Positions 53,902 through 64,000 of a stretch of 64,000 nucleotides of DNA are shown here, one piece after another. The DNA is from Sphingomonadaceae bacterium. GTDB lineage: Bacteria; Pseudomonadota; Alphaproteobacteria; Sphingomonadales; Sphingomonadaceae. The stretch spans positions 1-64,000 of the forward strand of contig JADZEQ010000001.1 in the NCBI GenBank assembly GCA_020850455.1. Reading direction: 5' to 3'. Positions within the stretch are counted from its first letter, which is position 1. Each line of letters opens with the position of its first letter. Both the position numbers and the translations under genes were made by a program. The notes beneath the pieces were generated by a model. The model worked only from the letters and a program-made list of their open reading frames with translations. It was not told where the DNA came from and made no database searches.

Positions 53902-55266
53902 ATGCGCGATAGAAATTATGACGTCCATATCATTGGCGGCGGTCTGGCGGGGAGCGAGGCGGCGTGGCAATTGGCCGAGGCTGGACGGCGGGTTCGCCTG
54001 TCCGAAATGCGCGGCTCAGGGGATATGACCGCAGCGCATCAGGGTGATGGACTGGCCGAAATGGTCTGTTCCAACAGCTTTCGTTCGGATGATGGCGACC
54101 ATAATGCCGTTGGCTTGCTGCATCGGGAGATGCGGATGTTGGGTTCGCTCATCATGGCGGCCGCCGACAAGCATGCCCTGCCCGCCGGGTCGGCGCTGGC
54201 GGTCGATCGGGAGGCTTTTTCTGCCGAGGTAACCCGCCGACTCCATGCGCATCCCAATATCAACATCGTGCGCGAACGCATTGATATATTGCCAGAAAGT
54301 GGCCCTACAATCGTCGCCACCGGCCCATTGACTGCGCCGCGACTTGCCGATGCCATTGGCGGGGCGACCGGGCGCGATGCGCTGGCCTTTTTTGACGCCA
54401 TCGCCCCCATCGTCCATCGCGACAGCATCGACATGGATGTCGCATGGATGGCGAGCCGCTGGGACAAGGGTTCGGCGCTGGGGGATGGCAAGGACTATAT
54501 CAACTGCCCGATGGACAAGCCGCAATATCACGCCTTTGTCGAGGAGCTGTTGGCCGCCGACACCGGCGATTTTCGCGAATGGGAAAAGGATACGCCCTAT
54601 TTCGAGGCCTGCATGCCGATAGAGGTCATGGCGTCGCGCGGCCCCGAAACGCTGCGTTTCGGGCCGATGAAGGCGGTCGGGCTGGACAATCCGCGCACCG
54701 GGCGATGGCCTTATGCCGTCGTGCAATTGCGACAGGACAATCGGCTGGGCACTTTGTGGAACATGGTCGGTTTTCAGACCAAGCTGAAATATGCCGAGCA
54801 GACCCGTGTTTTCCGGACAATTCCGGGCTTGGAACAAGCCGAATTTGCGCGGCTCGGCGGGTTGCACCGCAACAGCTTCATTCGCTCACCAGAGGTGCTC
54901 GATACGCGCCTTGCGCTCCATAACCAGCCGCATATCCGTTTTGCGGGGCAGATTACCGGCTGTGAAGGCTATGTTGAAAGTGCCGCAATCGGCCTTGTCA
55001 GCGCATTGTTCTGGATTGGCGACCTGCGCGGCAGCCCATTGCCGCCACCGCCCGCCGACAGTGCATTGGGCGCGTTACTTGGCCATATTACCCACGGTGC
55101 GGATAGCAGCCAATTTCAGCCGATGAACGTCAATTTCGGGCTGTTCCCGCCCGTCGATGTGCCCAAAAAGGCTGACCGCAAGCTCGCCTATACCCGGCGG
55201 GCAGATGCAGCCTTGCGCGGCTGGATTGCCGAAAACGCCGCGACATTACCGTCAATCACCGTCTGA
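53902..55266 (+). CDS. trmFO: FADH2-dependent tRNA (uracil-54-C5)-methyltransferase TrmFO
   Basis: [71 protein letters not shown]. Confidence 0.97.
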   Translation: MRDRNYDVHIIGGGLAGSEAAWQLAEAGRRVRLSEMRGSGDMTAAHQGDGLAEMVCSNSFRSDDGDHNAVGLLHREMRMLGSLIMAAADKHALPAGSALAVDREAFSAEVTRRLHAHPNINIVRERIDILPESGPTIVATGPLTAPRLADAIGGATGRDALAFFDAIAPIVHRDSIDMDVAWMASRWDKGSALGDGKDYINCPMDKPQYHAFVEELLAADTGDFREWEKDTPYFEACMPIEVMASRGPETLRFGPMKAVGLDNPRTGRWPYAVVQLRQDNRLGTLWNMVGFQTKLKYAEQTRVFRTIPGLEQAEFARLGGLHRNSFIRSPEVLDTRLALHNQPHIRFAGQITGCEGYVESAAIGLVSALFWIGDLRGSPLPPPPADSALGALLGHITHGADSSQFQPMNVNFGLFPPVDVPKKADRKLAYTRRADAALRGWIAENAATLPSITV

Positions 55267-55722
55267 ATCCGGGCAAATGCAGCGCGCACGCGCATTGGCT
55301 GGACGCGCGGTGGTGGCAAATTCAGCGCGGGTTAAAATCCCGTCGCGGTCGCCATCGGCCCCGGCAAAGCGGTTCGATGTTGCCACCGCCCATTCCTCAA
55401 ACGACAATAAATTATTGCCATCACGGTCGAGGCGGCGAAAGCCATTGCTGCGGCTCGATAACATTTCGATCCGCGTTATCCGCCGGTCGCGGTTGCGATC
55501 ATAACGGCCAAAGCGCCGTTCCTCCCGCGATAATTTGGGGGCTTCGGGCGGCGCAGGCGGCGCGGTGCCAACCAGCCCCTCCGCCGCTTGTGGCAGGCCT
55601 TCGGGCGGTGGCGGGATGGCGGCGGCGACCGGTTCCCCCCATTGCTGCGCGCCCTGCCAGACAAAGACGCCGCCGATCAGCAACAGGCTGGCGATGCCGC
55701 CGCCGAGTAAAATCCGGTTCAT
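55252..55722 (-). CDS. EF-hand domain-containing protein with N-terminal TM anchor
   Basis: [42 protein letters not shown]. Confidence 0.85.
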   Translation of the reverse strand: MNRILLGGGIASLLLIGGVFVWQGAQQWGEPVAAAIPPPPEGLPQAAEGLVGTAPPAPPEAPKLSREERRFGRYDRNRDRRITRIEMLSSRSNGFRRLDRDGNNLLSFEEWAVATSNRFAGADGDRDGILTRAEFATTARPANARARCICPDSDGD

Positions 55723-55739
55723 TGCACCCTCCCCCGACA

Positions 55740-56444
55740 TTATCGCCCAAAAAGGCCGACCCGCAAGATAATTGCCTGTTCGTTTAACCGGCGACGCCTG
55801 CCGCCCGCGCGCGCAATGGTGCGCGCCATGGCGGCTATCGCGGCAAGCGGTTTGGGCAATTTGGCCAAAGACAATGCGCCCAGCGCTTGCGCCAATGCCG
55901 CCCAATCAGCAGGTGCGCCATCCGCCCCCCCGTCATCAAATGCCTGCCAGAATAATCCCATGACATTCCCCGCAGCCGCAATGTCGGGTGCGATGTCGCG
56001 TTCGATGTCTGCTGCACCGTCACCCAAAATGCGTGCGGTTAAGGTAAATAATATTGCCCCGGCCATGGCCCGCCCCGGCCCATCTTGGTCGGCTGCAACC
56101 GCAAAATATGCATCGGCAAGCGCACCCAATTCTGCCCCCGTCACATGCGGCAACAACAAGGTGGCGCATGACGTCAAAAGCGGGTCAGGTGGGGCATCGC
56201 CATCTCTTAGTGCACCCAGCGCCTCTGCCCACCAGCGTAAACGAATTTGCGCCAGCGCCGGTTCGCTAACCGCAGAAATCTGCGCATGCATATGCTGGTT
56301 CAACGCCCATAATATGCCGACAGCTTCCCGCCGCGCCGCAGGAACAAGCGGTAAAATCAATGGGTTGTCGATGATGGGCGCACCCGCCCCGCCATGCCAT
56401 GTCGCAACCATCGTCATGACGTCAAATCCACATTGGGACAGCAT
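55740..56444 (-). CDS. Squalene/phytoene synthase-family-like protein
   Basis: ALNQHMHAQISAVSEPALAQIRLRWWAEALGAL...GNVMGLFWQA. Confidence 0.75.
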   Translation of the reverse strand: MLSQCGFDVMTMVATWHGGAGAPIIDNPLILPLVPAARREAVGILWALNQHMHAQISAVSEPALAQIRLRWWAEALGALRDGDAPPDPLLTSCATLLLPHVTGAELGALADAYFAVAADQDGPGRAMAGAILFTLTARILGDGAADIERDIAPDIAAAGNVMGLFWQAFDDGGADGAPADWAALAQALGALSLAKLPKPLAAIAAMARTIARAGGRRRRLNEQAIILRVGLFGR

Positions 56445-56561
56445 ATGGTAAGCCGGTTGGTAACCAATGCGCTGAACCCCTTGCCAACGTTAATGCTGCT
56501 AATCGCCCCAAATCTAATGGTCGGGCTGCATATGTGGCAACCCACCTTCAGGGGACGATTT

Positions 56562-58469
56562 ATGCCTAAGGCCGGACGCTTCATACGGCAACTACACCGC
56601 AACCAGAGCGGCAACGTCATGTATTTGACGGCGGGCCTGCTTATGCCCATTTTCGCGGTGATTGGTGCGGGCGTTGACCTGGGTCAAGCCTATATGGCGA
56701 AAACGCGCCTGCAACAGGCGTGCGACGCTGGCGTGCTCGCCGGCCGGCGCGCCATGGCGGACGGCACATACAGCAGCGCGGCGCAAACTGCCGCGAACAA
56801 TATGTTTGCATTCAACTTTCCCGATGACCTGTACAGCAGCACCGGGGTTGATTTCGATAGTGAACAGCGCGGCGCATCCGAAGTGACGGCAACGGCGACC
56901 GCCACCGTCAATACGATGATGATGCGCATGTTCGGCAAGGAACAGATTGGCATAACGGTCAATTGCACCGCGCGGCTCGAAGTGTCGAATGCCGACATCA
57001 TGTTCGTGCTCGACACCACCGGGTCGATGCTCGAGACCAATTCGGGTGACAGCGTCAACAAAATCACTGCACTTCGTACCGAAGTGATGAACTTTTTCGA
57101 CACAGTGACGGCGGCGCAGTCGGGCACCAGCATATTGCGCTTTGGCGTTGTCCCTTATTCCAGCAATGTAAACGTCGGCGCAGCGTTGGTGAACGCCAAT
57201 CCCGACTGGGTTTCGGACACCACCGAACAACATTCGCGTACCGCTACTTGGGTAACAACCAGCAGCAGCGGCCCGACCACCACATGGTCTGACGTGTCTG
57301 GATTTTCGAGCTGGAGCAACACAGGCGTTATTGTCGGTATTTCTAGCTCTTATTGTAATTCGACCACACGCTATCCGACCTATGAAGACGGATCGGTCGT
57401 CTCCGGCCCGACGACCAGCACGTCGACCAGCGGCACCAACCCGCGCACGACGACAACGTACGTCGACACCAATTACAACAGCACCAAATATCGTTATCGT
57501 TGGAGCAGCAGCAAATGCCGTGAGCAACGTTCGACCGGCGTGCGCCGCGAACGGGTGACGAGCAGCATCACGCAGACCTTGACCTATCACCATATGCTGC
57601 GCAGCTTTGATGTTTCCGCCTATAAATTGGCGGGCGGCACCATAACCGACCCTCTCGGCACCAATGGCGCCAATGTCACCGTCAGCTGGAATGGCTGCAT
57701 CATCGAACGCGACACCAACGCCTTTGATGATGCAGCCAGCCCGCCAGCCAACACCTATGACCTCGACATTGATTTGGTCCCGAATAGTGAGGAAACGCGC
57801 TGGCACGCGGCCATCCGTGATTTTGCCTTTCCGCGCACATCTTCGCCGTCGAGCAGCCAGTCGCCGTCGCCCGCAACGATGGACACGACGACCGACATCC
57901 CGAGCTATGGCAGCAGTTCGAACGTGTCATCCGGTTGGTCAGCTTGTCCGTCGCCGGTGATGAAATTGACCCCCATGACATCGGCGGATCGTTCGACCCT
58001 GCAAACCTATGTCAATAATCTGGTCGCCACCGGCGGTACATATCATGATGTCGGCATGGTTTGGGGTGCACGGCTCGCATCCCCCACCGGGCTGTTTGCA
58101 TCCGAAAATGCGACCGCCAGCAATGGTATGGCGATCAGCCGTCACATCATCTTCATGACCGATGGTCAGATGGCACCCAACCCCGGCATCTTTGGCTTTC
58201 AGGGGGAGGAATATCTGGACGGCCGTGTCGGTTCGACCAGCACCAGCGAAATGACCGCGCGGCACAATAAACGCTTTCTGACGGCATGCGATGCGGCAAA
58301 ATCACACAATATCACGGTCTGGGTGGTCAGCTTTGGCACATCGCTCAGCAGCGATATGCGCGCCTGCGCCAGCGGCGACCGCGCATTCCAGGCCAATAAT
58401 TCCAGCCAGTTGCGTCAGCAGTTTCAGGCAATCGCGTCGCAAATCACGCGCCTCAGGCTATCGGAGTAA
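56562..58469 (+). CDS. TadG-like pilus assembly protein with vWA-type domain
   Basis: NQSGNVMYLTAGLLMPIFAVIGAGVDLGQAYMAKTRLQQACDAGVLAGRRAM; MIDAS-like MFVLDTTGSM. Confidence 0.85.
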   Translation: MPKAGRFIRQLHRNQSGNVMYLTAGLLMPIFAVIGAGVDLGQAYMAKTRLQQACDAGVLAGRRAMADGTYSSAAQTAANNMFAFNFPDDLYSSTGVDFDSEQRGASEVTATATATVNTMMMRMFGKEQIGITVNCTARLEVSNADIMFVLDTTGSMLETNSGDSVNKITALRTEVMNFFDTVTAAQSGTSILRFGVVPYSSNVNVGAALVNANPDWVSDTTEQHSRTATWVTTSSSGPTTTWSDVSGFSSWSNTGVIVGISSSYCNSTTRYPTYEDGSVVSGPTTSTSTSGTNPRTTTTYVDTNYNSTKYRYRWSSSKCREQRSTGVRRERVTSSITQTLTYHHMLRSFDVSAYKLAGGTITDPLGTNGANVTVSWNGCIIERDTNAFDDAASPPANTYDLDIDLVPNSEETRWHAAIRDFAFPRTSSPSSSQSPSPATMDTTTDIPSYGSSSNVSSGWSACPSPVMKLTPMTSADRSTLQTYVNNLVATGGTYHDVGMVWGARLASPTGLFASENATASNGMAISRHIIFMTDGQMAPNPGIFGFQGEEYLDGRVGSTSTSEMTARHNKRFLTACDAAKSHNITVWVVSFGTSLSSDMRACASGDRAFQANNSSQLRQQFQAIASQITRLRLSE

Positions 58470-58474
58470 GCGAT

Positions 58475-59062
58475 ATGATGAACAAGCTCCATCGCCTGCG
58501 CACAGATGAAAATGGCAGCTATGCCATCGAATTCGCATTGATTTTGCCAACATTTCTGATGCTGGTCATGGGCACGTTCGACCTTGGCATGCAGATGTAT
58601 GCCAAACAGACGCTGGCCGGTGTCGTGGCGCAAGCAGCGCGCGACAGCACATTGGAATCCAATGTCGGCGACCCCAGCGCCGTGGACCAGCGTGTGCGGG
58701 ATCGCATGGGTGTGGTTGCACGTTATGGCACGTTGGCCTTCACCCGCACCAGTTACAGCGATTATAACTCGGTCGGTCGGCCCGAAAATTTCACCGACTC
58801 CAATGGCAATGGCGTGCGCAACCCCGGCGAATGTTATGAGGATGTGAACGGCAACAGCACATGGGATGCGGACCGGGGCAGTAGCGGTTCGGGCGGTGCC
58901 AGCGACGTTGTCGTCTATCAGGCAACCTTTACCTTTCCGCGCCTGTTTCCCCTGTGGAAAATGCTGGGGCAGGACGAAAATAAGTCGATCGTGGTTGCAT
59001 CCTCTGTGCGCAACCAGCCCTATTCCAACCAGACAAGTTCAACCGTGGTGCGTTGCTCATGA
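58475..59062 (+). CDS. TadE-like pilus assembly protein
   Basis: DENGSYAIEFALILPTFLMLVMGTFDLGMQMYAKQTLAGVVAQAAR. Confidence 0.88.
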   Translation: MMNKLHRLRTDENGSYAIEFALILPTFLMLVMGTFDLGMQMYAKQTLAGVVAQAARDSTLESNVGDPSAVDQRVRDRMGVVARYGTLAFTRTSYSDYNSVGRPENFTDSNGNGVRNPGECYEDVNGNSTWDADRGSSGSGGASDVVVYQATFTFPRLFPLWKMLGQDENKSIVVASSVRNQPYSNQTSSTVVRCS

Positions 59063-59814
59063 TCCAGAACCGCTCCCTCCGCCGTGCGACAATCGCCCTG
59101 CAACGGCCCGTGCGCCGCCTGCGCCGCGACACGCGTGCGCTCGCCATGATTGAAATGGCGGTGACCCTGCCGACCTTGCTGTTGCTCAGCTTTGGTGGGC
59201 TCGAAATTTCCAGCCTCATGCTGGCGCACACACGCATTTCGAACATCGCACTGTCGGTGGCCGACAATGCGTCGCGCATTGCATCGGAAAGCGGGCTCGC
59301 CAACCCACAGGTGCGTGAGGTTGATGTGAACGACGTGTTTCGTGGCGCGCAGATTGAAAGCGGCACCATGAACCTGCTCGCCAATGGGCGGGTCATCCTC
59401 TCCAGCCTCGAACTGAATGACGATGGCGGGCAGTGGATCCACTGGCAGCGCTGCTATGGCAATATGAATGTGTCGTCCGCTTATGGCCCGCAGGGAACGG
59501 GGGCGTCCGGCACCAGCTTTGCCGGCATGGGTGATGAGGGTAGTGAGGTAAAGGCGGGCGAAGGCAACCCGATCATGTTCGTCGAAATCACCTATCGCTA
59601 TCAGCCAGCCGTGCTCGCCAGCCTGTACGATGCGCCGATCGACATTGATTATGAAGCGGCCTTTGCCGTGCGTGACGCGCGCGACACGTCACAGATTTTC
59701 AACCCCAACCCCAGCGCAACGGTTGCCAACTGCCCGACCGGCGTGCAGCGCAAGAAACGGCACGACCGCGGACACAACGGGTTGGGCGGGATATTGGGCT
59801 GGGCCGGCCTCTGA
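59059..59814 (+). CDS. TadE/TadF-like pilus assembly protein
   Basis: RALAMIEMAVTLPTLLLLSFGGLEISSLMLAHTRISNIALSVADNASR. Confidence 0.85.
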   Translation: MIQNRSLRRATIALQRPVRRLRRDTRALAMIEMAVTLPTLLLLSFGGLEISSLMLAHTRISNIALSVADNASRIASESGLANPQVREVDVNDVFRGAQIESGTMNLLANGRVILSSLELNDDGGQWIHWQRCYGNMNVSSAYGPQGTGASGTSFAGMGDEGSEVKAGEGNPIMFVEITYRYQPAVLASLYDAPIDIDYEAAFAVRDARDTSQIFNPNPSATVANCPTGVQRKKRHDRGHNGLGGILGWAGL

Positions 59815-59826
59815 CACCGCTCGTCT

Positions 59827-61176
59827 TCAGCGGTTGCACAAGGTCCGTGCCTTGGCCACCACCTTGTCCGCGTCAATGATTGCCGCACGTTCCAGATTGG
59901 CGGCGTAGGGTAAGGGCACATCCTCATCACAGACGCGCAATACCGGCGCGTCGAGGTCATCGAACGCCTGTTCCATAACGACCATAGCCAGTTCGCTGGC
60001 GATGGAACAGACCGGCCAGCCCTCCTCCACAATCAGCAGGCGGTTGGTCTTGCGCAGGCTGGCGATGACGGTGGCCGTGTCGAGCGGGCGCAAGGTACGC
60101 AAATCAATGACTTCGGCTGAAATTCCTTCAGCCGCCAATTTTTCGGCTGCATCGAGCGCGACGCCAACCCCAATCGAATAGGAAACGATGCTCAGGTCGC
60201 TCCCCGTCCGGCGCACCAATGCCTTGCCGATCGGCAGGACATGATCGTCGATCGCCGGCACATCAAAGCTGCGGCCATACATGAGTTCATTTTCGAGGAA
60301 GACGACCGGGTCTTCGCTGCGGATCGCCGCCTTCATCAGCCCCTTGGCATCCGCCGCGTCATAAGGCGCGAGGACAATCAGGCCGGGGACGCTGGCATAC
60401 CATGGTCCGAAATTCTGGCTATGCTGCGCGCCGACCCGGCTCGCCGCGCCATTGGGCCCGCGAAAAACGATCGGGCAGCGCATCTGCCCGCCCGACATAT
60501 AATTGGTCTTTGCAGCAGAATTGATAATATGATCAATGGCTTGCAGTGCAAAGTTAAAGGTCATGAACTCGATAACCGGGCGCAAACCACCCATGGCCGC
60601 GCCAGCGCCCAGACCGGCAAAACCATATTCGGTGATCGGCGTGTCAATGACCCGACGCGGCCCGAACATGTCGAGCAAACCCTGCGTCACCTTGTACGCG
60701 CCCTGATATTCGGCGACTTCTTCACCCATGACAAAGACGCGCTCGTCGCGGCGCATTTCCTCCGCCATGGCATCGCGCAATGCCTCTCGCACCGTGGTTG
60801 CAACCATCGCGGTGCCGGCGGGAATCGCCGGGTCTGCATGCGCGACCGCTGGCGGCGGCGGTGGCGGTGGTGCAGCAGGTGCTGCTGCAACGGGCGCAGG
60901 TGCAGCGGCGGGGATCGGCGTTGTAACATCACCCGCATCGCTGCCAATCAGCGCGATGACGGTGCCGACCTTCACCCCCTCGCTCCCTTCGGGGACGAGG
61001 ATTTTGCCGATCACCCCTTCATCGACCGCTTCAAATTCCATCGTCGCCTTGTCGGTTTCAATCTCCGCCATAATGTCGCCCGACGACACGCTGTCGCCTT
61101 CTTTGACGAGCCATTTGGCGAGTGTCCCTTCCTCCATCGTCGGGGACAGCGCGGGCATTTTAATCTCGATCGCCAT
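59827..61176 (-). CDS. pdhB: Pyruvate dehydrogenase E1 component subunit beta with N-terminal lipoyl domain
   Basis: [50 protein letters not shown]; transketolase-like domain. Confidence 0.97.
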   Translation of the reverse strand: MAIEIKMPALSPTMEEGTLAKWLVKEGDSVSSGDIMAEIETDKATMEFEAVDEGVIGKILVPEGSEGVKVGTVIALIGSDAGDVTTPIPAAAPAPVAAAPAAPPPPPPPAVAHADPAIPAGTAMVATTVREALRDAMAEEMRRDERVFVMGEEVAEYQGAYKVTQGLLDMFGPRRVIDTPITEYGFAGLGAGAAMGGLRPVIEFMTFNFALQAIDHIINSAAKTNYMSGGQMRCPIVFRGPNGAASRVGAQHSQNFGPWYASVPGLIVLAPYDAADAKGLMKAAIRSEDPVVFLENELMYGRSFDVPAIDDHVLPIGKALVRRTGSDLSIVSYSIGVGVALDAAEKLAAEGISAEVIDLRTLRPLDTATVIASLRKTNRLLIVEEGWPVCSIASELAMVVMEQAFDDLDAPVLRVCDEDVPLPYAANLERAAIIDADKVVAKARTLCNR

Positions 61177-62315
61177 CAGTAATTTTCCACCAGCACATCG
61201 GTATAAAGTTCGGGCAAATCCGGTTCGGGCGCGCTTTCGGCAAAATCCGCTGCGACCGACACAATTTTGCGGATTTCCTGATCGATGGCCTTCAGCGCGT
61301 CTTCGCTCGCCCCAGCTTTGAGCAAATCAGCCTTCAGCCCCTCAATCGGGTCGCTCTTTTCGCGCACCGCCTGCACTTCTTCGCGGCTGCGATATTTGGC
61401 GGGGTCGGACATGCTATGCCCGCGATAGCGATAGGTTTTGAGTTCGAGGAGCACCGGTCCCTTGCCGCTGCGTACCCATGCCAACGCCTTTTCGGCGGCA
61501 TCGCGCACTTCGAGCACGTCCATGCCATTCACCTGCACGCCGGGGATACGGAAGCTTTCGCCGCGCCGATAAAGCTGATCCTCCGCCGATGCACGGTTGA
61601 CCGAAGTGCCCATCGCATATTGGTTATTTTCAATCACAAAGACGATCGGCAGCTTCCACAATTCGGCCATGTTGAAGCTTTCATAAACCTGGCCCTGGTT
61701 GGCCGCGCCATCGCCAAAATAGGCGAGGCAGACGCCCCCATCGTCGCGATATTTATGCGCAAAGGCGAGGCCATTGCCGAGCGCGACCTGCGCACCGACG
61801 ATGCCGTGACCGCCGTAAAATTTATGCTCGACGCTGAACATATGCATCGAACCGCCCTTGCCGCGCGAAATCCCCGCCGCACGGCCGGTGAGTTCCGCCA
61901 TAATCACGTTGGGGTCAATGCCATAGGCCAGCATATGACCATGGTCGCGATAGCCGGTGATAACGCTGTCCCGCTTGGGGTCGAGCGCCGATTGCAGGCC
62001 GACTGCCACCGCCTCTTGCCCGATATAAAGGTGGCAGAAACCGCCGATCAGCCCCAGCCCGTACAACTGCCCCGCCTTTTCCTCAAAGCGTCGGATGAGC
62101 AGCATTTCGCGGTAAAATGCCTCCATCGTCGCCAGATCGGCGGGATAACGGCCATGCGCCTCCGGCTTTTCGCGGTTGGAAAGCACAGCGCCCTGCGCTT
62201 TGGCCGCCGCCTTGGCTGGTTTGGCGGTTGCCGATTTCTGCCCCTTTGCGGCCAAGTCACCCTCCCCCAAATTTACGTGGCGCCGCGCGCCGCACATTTG
62301 TCCGGCTATAGGCAA
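61176..62315 (-). CDS. pdhA: Pyruvate dehydrogenase E1 component subunit alpha (maximal ORF; true start probably internal)
   Basis: [44 protein letters not shown]. Confidence 0.96.
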   Translation of the reverse strand: MPIAGQMCGARRHVNLGEGDLAAKGQKSATAKPAKAAAKAQGAVLSNREKPEAHGRYPADLATMEAFYREMLLIRRFEEKAGQLYGLGLIGGFCHLYIGQEAVAVGLQSALDPKRDSVITGYRDHGHMLAYGIDPNVIMAELTGRAAGISRGKGGSMHMFSVEHKFYGGHGIVGAQVALGNGLAFAHKYRDDGGVCLAYFGDGAANQGQVYESFNMAELWKLPIVFVIENNQYAMGTSVNRASAEDQLYRRGESFRIPGVQVNGMDVLEVRDAAEKALAWVRSGKGPVLLELKTYRYRGHSMSDPAKYRSREEVQAVREKSDPIEGLKADLLKAGASEDALKAIDQEIRKIVSVAADFAESAPEPDLPELYTDVLVENY

Positions 62316-62382
62316 TCTGCCGCGCGATGCAACGGCGAAGGCGTTACGGCATCGTGCTATTTGGTTGCGATAGAGAGCAGAA

Positions 62383-62709
62383 TCAGCGCTGCGGATGCAG
62401 CGGAATTACAATATCGTCGGGGTGCACATAATTAAGCTCGCCGCGTAGCATTTCATCGGCCAAATCGGGGTCGACATGATGCGGGTTGAGCAAGCGCTTG
62501 CGGTTGATGAGCCGCACCCGTTCGGCCTTTAATTCGGCCAGTTGCACGCGGCTCGCCGCCAATTCGCGGCGATAATCGCTCCACGCAAAAACGCCGGTGC
62601 TGCCGAACAGCAACCATGTGGCGATGACAATGCCACCGGCAATCGACAGCAGTACGGCCCCGGAAGGGCGCCTGCTTCGAATCTTGGGTGGGTTGGCGTT
62701 ACGCGGCAT
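62383..62709 (-). CDS. FtsB/DivIC-like septum formation initiator
   Basis: Single TM then coiled coil YRRELAASRVQLAELKAERVRLINRKRLLNPHHVDPDLADEMLRGELNYVHPDDIVI. Confidence 0.88.
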   Translation of the reverse strand: MPRNANPPKIRSRRPSGAVLLSIAGGIVIATWLLFGSTGVFAWSDYRRELAASRVQLAELKAERVRLINRKRLLNPHHVDPDLADEMLRGELNYVHPDDIVIPLHPQR

Positions 62710-62950
62710 GGCCCCTTGAATCACGCAAGTTACGGTGCGTCAACCACCATTTCATAAGTGATTCAAATGATTCGATGAAGTTGTGGTCGGTGAACATAAT
62801 ATGTTGCGCGCCAGCGAAATGCGCCCGCCCCCTTTCCAAACCTGCCCCATGCTTGCCTTTTACCCGCAACATGGCTATGCGCGCGCCCTTCCAGCCATGG
62901 TCATCCCTGGAGGCGTGGCGGAAGTCCAAATTGGAAATGGAGTAAGTTAC

Positions 62951-63574
62951 ATGAGCGAACAGCTGACGCTGTCGGCCGAAACGCGCGATCGGGAAGGCAA
63001 GGGAGCATCCCGTGCATTGCGCAACAATGGCCGCGTACCCGCCGTCATCTATGGTGGCAAATCCGAACCGCAGACGATCCATCTTGAAGAAAAAGCGCTG
63101 GTCAAAGCATTGATGACCGGCCATTTCTTCAACAGCGTTGTCGAAGTCACCGTTGGTGGCAAGGCGCAAACCACCCTGCCCAAGGATGTTGCCTTTCACC
63201 CGGTCACCGAACGCCCGATGCACGTTGATTTCCTGCGCGTTGCCAAGGATACCAAGCTGACCGTCAACGTCCCGGTCCACTTCATCAATGAAGAAAAATC
63301 GCCGGGCCTGAAGCGCGGTGGCGTTCTGAACATCGTGCGCCATGACGTCGAACTGGCCTGCGATGCCAGCCATATCCCCGATGAACTGACCATCGACCTT
63401 AGCGGTTATGACGTTGGTGATTCGATCCACATTTCTGCCGTCACCCTGCCCCAAGGGGCTTCGCCGACGATCACCGACCGCGATTTCACCATCGCCACCG
63501 TCGTTGCGCCGTCGGGCCTGCGTTCGGCCGAAGGTGACAATAGCAAAACCGAAGGCGACACCGCCGAGGGCTAA
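62951..63574 (+). CDS. rplY: 50S ribosomal protein L25/general stress protein Ctc
   Basis: [36 protein letters not shown]; typical L25/CTC. Confidence 0.97.
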   Translation: MSEQLTLSAETRDREGKGASRALRNNGRVPAVIYGGKSEPQTIHLEEKALVKALMTGHFFNSVVEVTVGGKAQTTLPKDVAFHPVTERPMHVDFLRVAKDTKLTVNVPVHFINEEKSPGLKRGGVLNIVRHDVELACDASHIPDELTIDLSGYDVGDSIHISAVTLPQGASPTITDRDFTIATVVAPSGLRSAEGDNSKTEGDTAEG

Positions 63575-63599
63575 GCCAAACAAATATTCAGCACTTGCC

Positions 63600-63630
63600 A
63601 ACCCCTCCCCTTTTGGGGGAGGGGTTTTTT
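63600..63630 (+). terminator. Rho-independent terminator downstream of rplY, abutting pth ATG
   Basis: AACCCCTCCCC-TTTTG-GGGGAGGGGTT stem followed by TTTT. Confidence 0.9.
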
Positions 63631-64000
63631 ATGCAAATCTGGGCAGGTCTCGGCAATCCGGGCGCGAATTACGCGCTCCACCGACATAATGTCGGCTTCA
63701 TGCTGGCCGACGTCTTGGCAGCAGATGGGCAATTTGGCCCATGGACGCGCAAATTTCAGGCTCTGGTCGCCGAAGGGCGGATTGGCACCAGCCGCATCCT
63801 CCTGATGAAGCCGCAGACCTTCATGAACGAAAGCGGCCGCGCGATTGGCGAAGCATTGCGCTTTTTCAAGGGCGTCGCCGAAGATGTTACCATATTTTAC
63901 GATGAACTGGATCTCGCCCCCATGAAGATCAAGCTGCAACGCGGCGGCGGCGCAGCGGGGCATAATGGCGTGCGTTCGACCATCCAACATATTGGCGCAG
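63631..64000 (+). CDS. pth: Peptidyl-tRNA hydrolase, 3' truncated by window end
   Basis: MQIWAGLGNPGANYALHRHNVGFMLADVLA...LLMKPQTFMNESG...FYDELDL...GGGAAGHNGVRS. Confidence 0.97.
   Translation, partial: MQIWAGLGNPGANYALHRHNVGFMLADVLAADGQFGPWTRKFQALVAEGRIGTSRILLMKPQTFMNESGRAIGEALRFFKGVAEDVTIFYDELDLAPMKIKLQRGGGAAGHNGVRSTIQHIGA

Noticed and set aside
60241-62435. 313-aa and 339-aa plus-strand ORFs opposite pdhB/pdhA
   Set aside because: Mirror translations of highly conserved genes; no independent support.
1-64000. tRNA, rRNA, CRISPR arrays, IS elements
   Set aside because: No GGTTCGAATCC-type T-loop in a tRNA context, no regularly spaced repeats, and no transposase-like ORFs were recognised by eye; a tRNAscan/ISfinder run would be decisive.

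Overview
The window is an alphaproteobacterial chromosome segment. Gene order and protein families look Sphingomonadales-like (inference). It has two parts. (1) About 1-9190 is the right part of an integrated genomic island. It carries a truncated phospholipase-D-like protein, a ~1050-aa SF2/SNF2-type helicase, a small excisionase-like HTH protein, two ParB/RepB-like proteins without a ParA, a large serine recombinase and a divergent HTH regulator. The island ends inside a radC remnant, at the codons for the HNHPSGDP metal-binding motif. (2) About 9190-64000 is conserved core sequence: purB, pyrF, trpF/trpB/trpA, accD, folC, an RsuA/RluB-family pseudouridine synthase, rsmD, a PA0069-type radical SAM, an acyl-CoA ligase, dnaE, gpx, lolD/lolC-E, a Crp/Fnr regulator, pyrG, secG, tpiA, a PpiD-like protein, trpE/G/D/C, moaC, lexA, comEC, gltX, gltA, a sensor-kinase-like protein, gyrA, trmFO, three TadE/TadG-like genes, pdhA/pdhB, rplY and pth. 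Main leads: the PLD-helicase pair on a ParB-pair/serine-recombinase island in radC; a perfect GTTC-N7-GTTC SOS box in front of the radical SAM gene as well as lexA; a histidine kinase with no phospho-acceptor His; a trpE without an ATG/GTG/TTG start upstream of its conserved N-terminus; a structured candidate sRNA between lolC/E and the Crp/Fnr gene; and an intrinsic terminator whose 3' arm appears to be the pth Shine-Dalgarno. No tRNA, rRNA, CRISPR array or IS element was recognised. All calls come from reading the sequence; no database search was run.
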